Origin: Chara braunii
Lineage: Eukaryota; Streptophyta; Charophyceae; Charales; Characeae
Direction: 5' to 3'
Length of the DNA stretch: 54,888 nt
Assembly (NCBI GenBank): GCA_003427395.1
Contig: BFEA01000978.1
Location: forward strand, 130,142 to 185,029
Below the pieces are notes generated by a model, which saw only the letters and a program-made list of their open reading frames with translations, did no database searches and had not been told where the DNA came from. Shown in pieces: positions 20,207 through 31,009 of this stretch (positions are counted from its first letter, which is position 1; every line of letters begins with the position of its first letter). Made by a program: the position numbers and the translations under genes.

Positions 20207-20879
20207 AGACTAGATGAATTTTGAGTTAGAACATGGAAAGTTACACCGACACGTCCCTCATCTTTTGCATATTGTGACCCTTGCCACGCCACTTTCCATG
20301 TAGATATACGCAGTCGAGACGTGGATATATATTTTTTTACTATAATGAATTGACCTGCCAAAAGGAATTTTTCATCGCCCGTAATATAGTCGAAATTATA
20401 AGTTGCGCTTCTCTTGGAGAGATGACACTCCAAAAAGACACATTGTCAGTTGGACCTTCTGTGTAACGCATGAGAAAAATCTCTAACACGCTCCAATTGC
20501 CTCATGTCAAATCAGTAAGTTCTATTGATTGGAACATACAGACAAGACCCTCATGTTAGATCCGTAAGCCGTACCTTGGATGACTATGGAAAAATTCTAT
20601 CCTAATTTGAAATTTTTCTCTTTTCTCAATGTCAAGATATTGTCGTATGATGTGAGTTGGTTCATCATCGCTCTGGTATTTCTTGCCTTGCTGAATTAAC
20701 TGAATATGAAGGTTTGTTTTTTAAATAGTTATATCTCGACAGCGATGGTTGCCGATATTTTGGTTATGCAAAAGCATTGAAGGCTGACTGTTGATATGTG
20801 TGTGCTTTGTTGATGGGTTGTGTGTTTTGCTATAATGATTTTTTGTGAGTTATGTGCAAAGCGCTAGGATTAATTGATG
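20207..20879. other. Intron-like AT-rich sequence, nothing recognised
   Basis: Short frames only. No splice-bounded exon that fits the PRIMPOL-like order was found here. Confidence 0.4.
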
Positions 20880-21348
20880 GCTTTCACGTTTGGTTGAAAC
20901 CGTCCTAGTCGTCCGGCGTATGCCTTGAGCTTGGGAGATCAATGCCCTGAGCGACGAGCAATCTTTCGGTTAGCAAGGCGTCTACCCATGCATACCTGTG
21001 TTACACCCTCGGTTGACGTACCTCTTCAAACGCATGTAAAAACTTTCGCATGTGGGTCAGTATCTCGATAAGGATACGCCGCTAAGGGTGGTGACGGCCC
21101 CTTACGGAAGGTAAGTTGTGCCCCGTGGAAACCTATGCTGTTGTAGGGGACCGTGGGAAGTATGGTTGGCGCACCCAGTTAGAGCGGCGAAGGGACGACG
21201 CAATCTCTGTCGTCTCGGCGGTTCGCGAGGTTGTTTTGCATTGTCTCCAAGTTGTCTTTTGTTTTAGTTGTTTTTAACTCCTGCGTGACATGGTCGGGAG
21301 GGATCTCGCCTTTTCGCAAGAAAAAGGTGGGAGCCGATGCGCCCGTCA
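20880..21348 (+). repeat. Diverged LTR terminal module (copy D)
   Basis: It contains the module landmarks seen at 9413-10269: CTTTCGCATGTGGGTCAGTA, a GATACGCCGCTAAGGGTGGTGAC stretch, GTTGTAGGGGACCGTG, GGTTGGCGCAC, TAACTCCTGCGTGACATGG, and an end at GCGCCCGTCA. It shares a preamble (GGTTGA(A/G)AC(C/T)GTCCTAGTCG near 20892) with the copy at 50.84 kb, so D and F form a subfamily. No primer site follows it. Confidence 0.65.
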
Positions 21349-21706
21349 GGCTGTCGGGGCAGAAACCTTGACAAGTGTATCTGTCCTGTTTTTTTTTTAA
21401 TGTTAGGCGTTTACCGATCTTCTGTGATTTTTTTTTTTTTAGAAGTCCGACTTGATAAGATGGACGCGTTGCATAAGCATACCAGACTCGGTCATTGATT
21501 CAGGAGTCAGAATTCTTTTACAAATGCCAACTATCGACAGGAATGACAACTGGTTTTGGCGGGGTCCGATGACTTTTCGCGTTAAATAAGGCCAAAGAAA
21601 TGAAGGTTTGTAAATTTTCAGGGTTTAAAGTTTTTCTACAAGTTGTGTGTTGGCTGCCTACTCTAGGCTCAATCATGTTGAAGAGTTGCTCCTATTTGGT
21701 GTAAAA
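21349..21706. other. No feature seen
   Basis: Intron-like sequence with short T runs. Confidence 0.3.
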
Positions 21707-22036
21707 TAAGAGCTAGCCCAGTAGGTTGACATGCTAGATTCTCATCTAACAGATATTGGGATCGAACCCGACAGTGCTTTATTTCAGCTAACTCCTTTTG
21801 GACCGGCCCACCAAGAATGCAAGAGCCGCGGTCGGTTTTGACCTCATGATCGTCTAGATCACGTGGCCGATCGTGAGGTATTAGCATGACCCCTGTGCAA
21901 CGATGACACGCTTATATCAATAAAATATATATCAAAAAATTATCCATCCCTTGGGAGATCGAACTTCGATCTGCCATACGGTAGGGCAGTAGGGTTTGGC
22001 GGGAGTCGTTGGCTAAAACCAAATGACCTGAACCGG

Positions 22037-22071
<35 letters not shown>
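21707..22071 (+). mobile_element. tRNA-derived SINE candidate with long A tail
   Basis: TAGCCCAGTAGG (21714-21725) fits the RNA polymerase III A box, and GGATCGAACCC (21759-21769) fits the B box. They start 45 bases apart, as in a tRNA. A body of about 270 bp ends in an uninterrupted A run (22038-22071). Target duplications were not identified. It lies in the PRIMPOL-like intron before the first finger exon. Confidence 0.5.
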
Positions 22072-22075
<4 letters not shown>

Positions 22076-22177
22076 ACAACTAGATTCGGCTCGACAGGTG
22101 GCACACTTTGGAGGTTGGAACCTCCATAGGTGGAAACAAGCGCGCATGTTACAGGCTGCAACAACACGTTTGAGATA

Positions 22178-22178
<1 letters not shown>

Positions 22179-22218
<40 letters not shown>

Positions 22219-22480
22219 TCCCCTTCTTCTTCTTCTTCTTCTTTTTCTTTTTCTTTTTTTTGTTCTTCTTCCCTCCTCCTTCTTATTCCCTTCATCTTCT
22301 TCTTCTTCTGATATGTTTACTTTTGTTTTTCCTTTGGTGTTGGTCCTTGCATTCCCTACTTCTACGACATTATCTTCTACTTCGACGACATTATGGCATC
22401 GTCCTTTCTTCTTCTTCTTCTTCTTCTTCTTCTTCGCCCTCCTCCTCCTCCTCCTCCTCTCCCTCTCGCCCCTCCCCTCA
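22179..22480. repeat. Long T run and pyrimidine-rich simple repeats
   Basis: An uninterrupted T run (22179-22216) followed by TTC/CTT and TCC microsatellite sequence. The T run may be the tail of a minus-strand retrosequence, because a B-box-like GCGGGTTTGAGCC lies in reverse complement near 23066-23078, but no matching A box is convincing. Confidence 0.6.
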
Positions 22481-22764
22481 GTGAACTGGCTGGTGCAACA
22501 CACTTTTTTACCCCCTTGTCAGACACCAACCACCCCCCCACCCACCCACCCACCCACCCCATTTTTTTCCTCGTCTGGTTTTGCAAGCCGGACCCCCCTC
22601 GGTCCGTCTGACCCGGTTCATCTGGACCGGCCGTCAGTCTAACCCAGAAAATTTGTTTTTTTTTTTTTTTTTCCCGTGTTTGAGGAACTTTTTACACTAG
22701 ATATTCGTGTTTTATAGCAATTGAAACACAATTGTTCTTTTGCTTTAAAATTTTCTATGGACAG

Positions 22765-22872
22765 GCACTTTGCATGGAGTGACTGCCTGTCCTGAAGAAA
22801 AGAATTTTGTCTTCGATATCTAAGAAACGCATTATTAGAGCTATATCGGACGTCGGCACAAGAAAAACGGTG
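22765..22872 (+). pseudogene. PRIMPOL: PRIMPOL-like exon: first half of the zinc finger, two stops
   Basis: After a TCTATGGACAG acceptor one frame reads TLHGVTACPEEKNFVFDI, TAA, ETHY, TAG, SYIGRRHKKN and ends at a GTGAGT donor (22873). PrimPol has PEELLVYDIC...WCENIGR.HKSN at this point, and the alignment from D-I to I-G-R needs no gap. The His ligand is kept. The TAG (22836-22838) falls exactly on the zinc-ligand Cys, and the TAA (22821-22823) on another Cys. The phase (1) fits the exon at 43315. Confidence 0.75.
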
Positions 22873-23833
22873 GTGAGTTTTTCATCGCAACTGTTTTTTT
22901 TATTCCATGTTCACCTAAGCTACCTACTGGTTTGGGCACTTTGCATCAGAGAGAGAGAGAAAAAAAAAAAAAAAAAGAGCAGGCTTGTCCATAACATTTG
23001 TCAAGCTACTTTGATGAACGGACTAAGGCTTGCATCTCTTAAGCAAACAAAATAAAATTTCTCTCGCAAGGCTCAAACCCGCATCTTCAAAATAAGTGGG
23101 CATGTATGTTCGGCTCAGCATGAGGACGAGGTCCTTTTTGAATTGACTATTCTATTGACCCGGTCTGATACAAGAAAGGAGGTACTACTTAAACTTGACA
23201 AAAACTGAACCATTTATTAGTTAGAAAGAGCAGAAAATAAAATTATTGATGTTTTGTTTTTTCCCCCTTGAATTATAACAACAATTCTATTAGGCCATTG
23301 TACTCGAGACGATACAAGGCTATTAAACACATCCCTTACATTGTTGCCTAATCGTTGTTGATGGCTCCGGTGGCTAGAGTCACCTGCTATAAGATACACA
23401 ACACATTCACAGAATGACACCATGTTTTTTTTTACTTTTGTTTTGTTTGCTCTAAGAAAAACGATTATTGGAACACTCGGTACCCAGCAAGTGTTGTCAT
23501 TTAATATCTTCCTTTGGTGCGAGTCGGTAATTATGAAAACATCTTTTATGAGGCAAGATGAAGGTCCAACAACAACTCTGGTTAAAATACTCGTGGTGTT
23601 TGCCTAGTCCTGACAATTTTTTTTCTTTTTTTTTGACACGTGGCATCATGTTGTTCGAAGCTCATCTTGCGTCATTGAAGAGGAGGATGCCACATGTTGC
23701 GTAACTAAATATACATACAACTATGTTAAATCAATATTTTAATCTTCACGTAATTCAAAGAAAAAAAAAAGTAGACAAAACATTCAATATGTTGTATAGA
23801 GAGTGAGAGTAAGAGAGAAAGAGAGAGAGACAG
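22873..23833. other. Intron sequence left of the giant retroelement; nothing recognised
   Basis: Noncoding. It ends in a GA-rich microsatellite (23796-23833) into which the retroelement inserted; the same kind of sequence resumes at 42534. Confidence 0.5.
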
Positions 23834-26214
23834 TGTCGAGCGCATCGGTCCGGCATCGCATGAGGCAGCGCGGGACCCTCTCGGCCTCATTACGCAGCAG
23901 TTGGTTTTTATTCCTTCGTCGTGAATATACATGGAGCTTCCGCAAGCCGCTCCGGCCGAGTGCGCCAGCCATACCTCCCGAGAGCCCCTACGACAGGATA
24001 GGGCCTACGCGAGGCACGACTTACCTCCACCTTACGGGAGTTGTCACCTTCCTTCGGTGGGCGTATCCCCGCCGAGCTACCAGTCCATAGTACGAAAGTT
24101 AGTCAGCTGCAATCGCAGAGGTGGACCAGCCGAGGGCGTTTCTCTTTCACTGTAGCATAGGGGGTACGCGCGGTAGAACGCCCCTATCAAACTCGCACGT
24201 GAACCGACATTTTGAGGGGCTGAAGTCCCAAGCGCGACTCGTCGCAAGTCGACTTGGACGAATCCCACACGACACGCACACACCACTATAAAGAACATAA
24301 AAATAAAAACACACACACACACACATACATATATACAGTACGACACTTAACAAACAATGCGACAACACTCCTAGTCCCTTAGTAGCCATGCCATAACTTT
24401 CCGATGTGAAAACCGAATAGGTGTCGCGCGCGAGACTTAGTAGAAAACCGCGCGGACGAAGGGCTAGCTCATATCGATTCGCAATGCAAGTGTACGCAAG
24501 GGGTCGCGATGATGGCGTACTATGTAGTACTCATACTCAAGCGGTCCTCGTTAATCTCGAAGGTCGCATTCGATACTAAAGTGTCGGTTGACATACGCCT
24601 TGAGGGTTAATCTCTTCAACGTTGGACAATCACCAATTGCGGTTGAAAACCACACTCTCTTCTGCATCCTGCGGAGAGTGGGTGGTACACAGGTTCACAC
24701 CTGTGGTGACAATCGTCTCTTATTGCTCTGGAGACGAGCTCCATCATCTAGGGCCTGGAGATAAGTCAAGGGATTTGACTTTGACGGCTGCCATGGACTA
24801 CAATGTCCAACTATAAAATTCTAAAAAGCAAAGGATAAAGGGGGTTTCCCATTTTCTCTCAATAACATAATCTGCTTAACCCTTACGTGCGGTCTCCGTA
24901 GGTCGCACAAAACACTCAAGACATATATATATATATATACACACATGAATAAGGGTTATTAATATAGGACGATCACTTCTCTCAATCACAGTGGGGCTCC
25001 TCTCAGCCATGTATATATGTATGTGAACGCAGGCAGTCAAATCCAAAGTCCGAAGCACCAAACATACCTGCAATCACATCAAAGATTCATACACTACACG
25101 GGGTCAACTTCAACCATTCTCTGCACGCACACCCTTTGCCTTTAGTCACACAAACCTCAACCCTAGCGCACCCTTCCAGCAACAAAATACTCAGTACCTT
25201 TGTTAAATGGCCATTCAATAAAATCCGGGTAAAAACACAACGAAATATTTCAAACCACAGGGTCAAAATCTTTAGGTTGACTAATAGAGTGGATTGGAGT
25301 TGAATCGTAAGCCGACGAATCGGCAACCGACATGTTATCAATGATAACAGAAGATGATCCTCGTATGATCTATCTGAATCAAGGCCCAAATTCGGAGTCA
25401 TGCGATCAAGAAGACCTGTAACACAAAGACAGACCAATCCCCAAAGTAAATCTATAAGGCAATGGAGAATAATCTTCATATCACGATCTCACTCAAATCA
25501 TCCTACTTAACTAAGCCTAAGTCTACCTCAAAGCAAGTGCTAAAAGAAAGGAAGACCCTTACAGAATGTCCTCTATACAAAGTGGATTGCCAGAATTGTC
25601 ACCTGTCAAATATAATATAAAAACTAAGAAAATTTCGGCACCGTTTCCCGTAGGAAAAGTGTCTTTTCAAAATTTATATCAGCCTGAGCCTGAATATCAA
25701 AGTAGAAATAGTCTTCGACTTTCCAAAGTTCAATTTTGTCTAACTTATTAAATTCGCAAAAATTTTGGCAGCACTCCCTATAGAAAATGAGACTTTCCAC
25801 ATTTTTACTAAGTCATATATGAACTTTCGACAAGTTGAACTTTGAAAAGTCAAAATTTGACTAGCTCGTCGGATTTGTAGAAATTTCGGCAGCGCTTCCC
25901 GTAGAGATAGTAGCTTACCAAAATTTATACAAAGCCAAGTATAACAAAAAATCCCTGAAAATGCGAGAATTGATCTAAGTAAAATAAAAGTTAGCTCAGA
26001 AAATGCAGAAATTGAACCAACTCCTATCGCTCTAGCACGTGGCGAGCAACTAAGACAACTACCTGTCAAACTGAAACTCAGACTAAGTAGTGATCTCACT
26101 CAACCACATACAATGCCAAACCACAAAGGTAAGTACTCTCACGAACCCAAGTCAACCTTATCAAACAATAGTTCGTAGTCTTTCATGAGTTGTCCCTTCA
26201 TACCCAGCTTACAT

Positions 26215-27115
26215 AAGGCATAAAGTCAGGCCACCCAAACTTATGGGACATGCCTAACTTAGCGAAGATATACACAAACAGAGGGCACAACTACTTCTCC
26301 CTTCTTTGGGCATGTGACTAGGCCACCCTAGTCGCCCTGAACTGTTTAAATAACCAAGTTATATATACCTCTCTGACGTAATCTTCAAAGTGGGCGTAGG
26401 ACTGAACCATTCATCTTAGAAACAATGCTCAGCCGACCCAAGTTACCTTCAGTTATACTCTTAGTTATACTCTCTTCAGATTGTGATAGGGTTATAGTCA
26501 GGCCACCCAAACTTATAAGACCCTGTCTGGCTAGCTTGTTCATAGATAAGATAGTAATATAATATAGTCAAATTATAACCTTTCGGTTTCAACATGTGCG
26601 AGGCTTTGAGTCAGACCATATAAACTTACAGAACAGTCTGACTCTCTGATTGATTTGTTTTTCTCTTATCCAATTTGTGTGTGGCATTGGGCTAGACCAC
26701 CTAAACTTATAGAATGGTCTGCCCTCTGTTAAGTTTATTTCCTCGAAATAAAAGCAGGAAGAGGCTGAGCCACCTAAACTTATAAAATGACTCATACCTC
26801 CTCGTTCAGAACCAAATAAACAGAGGTAAACCCAAAATAAACAAGGCAACCAAAGCACCTGAACTAACAGAATGCACTTGGTCCCTAAAAAAATCAATCA
26901 CAATTAGCCCTCGCAAGTCAGAGCAACCAGATCGCTTAAACTTGTAGAATGATATGATTCTCAATGCAAATCCACAGCACTAGGTCTCCCCAAACTTATG
27001 GGGACTTCCTAACCTCCAGACCACCTAAACTTATAGAATGGTCTGATGCTCCACACAATCCAAAATAAACAAAGCACTGGGTCTCCCCAAACTTATGGGG
27101 ACTTCCCAATCTTGA
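26215..27115 (-). repeat. Hairpin array of LTR A (conserved core, variable stems)
   Basis: On the + strand the core is CCACCTAAACTTATAGAATGG, the counterpart of the AAGTT-AGG core in LTR C. Stems include AGTCAGAC/GTCTGACT (26609-26643), AGACCA/TGGTCT (26694-26720) and CAGACCA/TGGTCTG (27017-27045). TGAGCCA/TGACTCA near 26768-26793 has one C-A mismatch on this strand, which becomes G-U on the minus (sense) strand. About a dozen units. Confidence 0.75.
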
Positions 27116-28652
27116 TAACCCAGTCAAACCTCACTCAAAACTGTTTCCCATCCTGCCCTTTCCCAGATGCAATATCTTTAAATAATCTGCTTTCAGACAA
27201 CAACAAATTTGAAACTGACATTGCACAGTCATTCCTTTACTTAATCTGGTTTTAGTCCTGAAAGTCAAACTAAAAAGTCAATGTAGAGATGAATGCCATA
27301 TACTCAGTCAAAACACAACAGGTAGTACAGATAGGGGCTATAATCTGGGTTTATAGAAGGAAAATAACGGTTACCTTTCAATTCGAAGCCTCCAGAACTC
27401 CTTTTAAGTTTCGGNAGAGCTCTCGCAATCGGTGGGTTGACTCCCTACAGAGTCTTGCTGCGGTCCTACGGGTTGCAATCCCGCCTGCCGCCTTCCTCTC
27501 AGAACAGGATTTAACTTAGAGGAAGAAGGGTAGAAGTAGAGGTTTCAGACTCTCAAGATACAAGAGGGGGACAACTCAACTCTAAGGAGAGGGCTTGATA
27601 CCTTCACTCGCCTGAGGGTCCTGCAATGGCGGCCAAACAGCACAACAGCTTAGTCAAACTAAAGCCACACTGCTGAAGTCAACCCGTCTGACGACCTCTT
27701 AACTGACAACAATAACCTCATTTTCCAAGCCTAATCACTTCCCTAAGTCTCAGCACCTCTCCTTAGCCCAATCGCCGCTACACAGCAATCTATAACAGCC
27801 AGCAACAACCAGTAGCAATATGCAGCAGCCACCAGCAACCAGCAACAATTCGCAGCAGCCAGCAACAACCGGCCACAGTATACAGCAGCCAGCCGCAGCC
27901 AGCAACAATTCCTAGGAGTCTCCCTCTCCTCACTTCTCCTCGGGTCTTTTCTTCGTCCCTCCGATGCAGCTGGTCAATGGTCCCGACCAGGTAAGTGTTC
28001 CCCTCAGTTCATCCCTCGCTAGCTCGGCCGACAGGCTGCTAAGTGTGGTGACCAATAGATAAATCTCCACCCTCACGGATGCCCTCACAGTATCCCGCCG
28101 ACAGGATTGAGCAACGCACCAGTCAAGAGGTGAGTCCCCACTTCTCGGCTGTTGGTTCCTAGTACGCCCTGAGCCAGGGAGTCTCTCATACAAACATTCG
28201 TCATTAGTTGCAGGCAACAGACACATCCCGAACCGGGCGGTCCTCACCCTGATGCGCTTGGCTTGGTGGGTGGCAGCGTCCCAACCCGGCTTCCTTCTCC
28301 GTCCAGGTAAAAGTCTTCCCCCTCTTTCTCTCGCATTGTCTTTGCATGCTAATGCACCTGACCAAGCCCATAGGTGAAGTTCGTGCTACTTCCCCTGAAC
28401 AAAATATGACTGTACCTGGCCGTAAGCACAACCAAGCTGCAACCCGTACATCGAATTATTACGTAGTACCTTCATCCGACTTGCTATCTCCACAGCCGGT
28501 ACTCACCTTTCCGCAGGCCGCTATTGCAAGGTAAGTCTCCAACCTTGCCACTATCTGCCTCTTCCAATGGCCAATAGGTAAGGCTCCACCTGCCGACTTC
28601 ACGCTGCCCGTTGTTGCGCCCACCCTCCTGCAAAATAGCCCGACCAGGTAAG

Positions 28653-28655
<3 letters not shown>

Positions 28656-28715
<60 letters not shown>

Positions 28716-28795
28716 NNNNNNNNNNNNNNNNNNNNNNNNNNNNNNNNNNNNNNNNNNNNNNNNNNNNNNNNNNNNNNNNNNNNNNNNNNNNNNNN

Positions 28796-28885
<90 letters not shown>
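28656..28885. repeat. (CT)n microsatellite with assembly gap (28716-28795)
   Basis: CT dinucleotides on both sides of 80 N. The same place in LTR B (39285-39351) holds a shorter CT tract broken by TA repeats, so this copy expanded after insertion. Confidence 0.95.
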
Positions 28886-28886
<1 letters not shown>

Positions 28887-31009
28887 GCGGCCAAACGTAA
28901 CTATCTACTGACACGACCGAAGCAGGTGAGAACCCGAGTTTGCAAAGGGGAACGAGGAAAAACGAAAGGTTTGACTCTGCCCCTGAACATGGAAAAATAC
29001 ATCGCCATACTCGTGCCAGAACGAGATCCTACTCTCGAGCGCAGTTCCCAGCACTGACCGCAAGCAAACTACTAACTTATAGGCCAAACTAACATCACCA
29101 TCATACTCGCAGCACCTGGAAACCCAGACTAACCTTCTAGCTCGCTCGATTGCGTAAAGGTTTGAGCGAGATCTCAAATTTCACTCTGAACGTTTTCGCA
29201 CGTCCCGTCATAGCTCCGCGCGGCCCGGTTTTCAGCTGACTTTTCTTTTACTAATCCTTATTTAAATCTAACTTCATAATCAAAGTCGTCGCCCTCGAAA
29301 ACCCCCGAATTGCTTCTCCACTCGGTCGATTCCATCGAGAAACGACTGAGTTTTGTGACAATCATTCCCTCCCATATCTGCCATCGCTCCTACTCCGCGC
29401 ACATCGTTTCGCTTCTAGCTCATCTCCGACTAATCTTCCTACTAGTCTAACTTCGGATCCGAATTCGCCTAACCCACAAACCCCTATCTCCGTCTTTATC
29501 CTACTCGATTCTATCAAGGATCGAGCGGCATCTCAATTTTCTCCTCTCCTGTCGTCCGTCCTTCCACCATAGCTCATCGCATCTCTTTTTCTACTAACCT
29601 CCTAAACTACTAACTTATTGCTCAATCTAATACTGCCATCGCACTCGCCATCCGCCAAAACCCCCGAAACGACCCTTTCCTCGCTCGATTCCGTTCGGAA
29701 ACGAGCGAGATACTCGTTTCCCCCCTTTTCTCCTTCATCACTCCCGCCATCTTCGACTCTTCCTACACCGAATGTACCTGGCTCACTTTGCGTCCAGGTT
29801 CATTCGCCGTCCTCACTGCCTTGCGTTCGGCTTTACTGAGTTGTTGCTTCGCTCGTTGTTGCGCAGCGCTATCCAGCCAGCCCCGCTGCCTGTCGCTCCG
29901 CCTCACAGTCTCGTCACTCGCCATCTCACTTCCCTGCCCTTAGCGCTGCCTACTCACTGCTATCACTAACTCAGGGCTCAGCATGCCAGCGCTCATAGGG
30001 GGAGGGGGCCGGAGGCAAGGCGTAGTGGCTGGCCCATCGAAGAGGCTCAGCCCCGACGCTACAGGCTGGCACCTGGCCTATCGAGGAGGCCCGATCCTGA
30101 TGCTACCCGCCAGCCCCGACTGGTACCACCCACCCACTACTGCAGATGTTGCCCCTGCTGTCGGGTGCAGTCGCCGCATGTTCCCTTATTAGAGGCTGGA
30201 GCACGAGTGTGGCTGCTACGGAGATCCTTGGAACACCATACCGGGGTACTTCGGCGCAATCCCAAAACCAGTTTGCGACCACGCTCCAAGACACCCTGCG
30301 AATACAACACACCCCCGCGCGACCTCATCGGATCCGAAACGTGGGTCATATATATGACCGCGCTATGGTGACCATTAACTCCGGTGCTGGTCCGGGTCAA
30401 CGACACGTTGGAGGAAGAAATACGACGCTATAGAGAATTATCTGGGAAATACCACCACCCATCAAGCGCCGCGGTCCGCGGACAGCAAAATCAAGGGGGA
30501 TAGCCCCATCAGGCCCTCGACCCCTCGGTCTCGGTCCTTGAACCCCTTCAATAAAAGTGGGGCGCTTTAACCGCTAATGTTAAGTCCAAGTTCGGGTTTG
30601 GCCCTGACGGACGCCTAAATAAACGGACACCACGCGACGAGTAGGTTTATCACGACGCTTTTCCAAGATCACATTGTTGTCTATGCCGTCCTCCGTACAT
30701 ATGCACAGGTCACAGACAACCGCACCAATCAAAAGGCAAAAATCTTTTTAATCCTAATCTAAATTAAAAAAAAAAAAAAAAAAAAAATTGTCCGGCGATC
30801 ACGCCCGCTCTTCAGTCATCAATAAATAAAATCACGCGCGCCTCAATTTTGCGCGCCCACACACTCTCTATTCTAGTCAACCATCCAGTCAATATAACCT
30901 ACAGACACTACTGCGGCTCGCACGGTATACTCAAACTTGACTCTAAACCTATTTTCTGTCAACTGCAAAAACCAGGGCGGATACCCTTGTAAGGGTATTC
31001 GCACTGACA

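Larger units (their letters stand above)
23834..31009 (-). repeat. 3' LTR (LTR A) of the giant retroelement, 7176 bp
   Basis: It matches 34381-42533 nearly end to end; by eye roughly nine bases in ten agree. Homology stops sharply at GACA (31009), as an LTR end should. It carries the terminal module (23834-24290), the TGTTATCA-A-TGATAACA palindrome (25333-25349), three GGCAGC(G/A)C motifs (25.6-25.9 kb), the hairpin array (26.2-27.1 kb), a CAGCAGCCAGCAAC tract (27.8 kb), AGGTAAG-like motifs (28.0-28.93 kb) and a terminal palindrome ATACCCTTGTAAGGGTAT (30981-30998). No protein is encoded. Confidence 0.88.

Noticed and set aside
23060-23110. Reverse-strand SINE head paired with the T run at 22179-22216
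   Set aside because: A B-box-like sequence exists, but the A box is unconvincing and the distance to the T run is very long.
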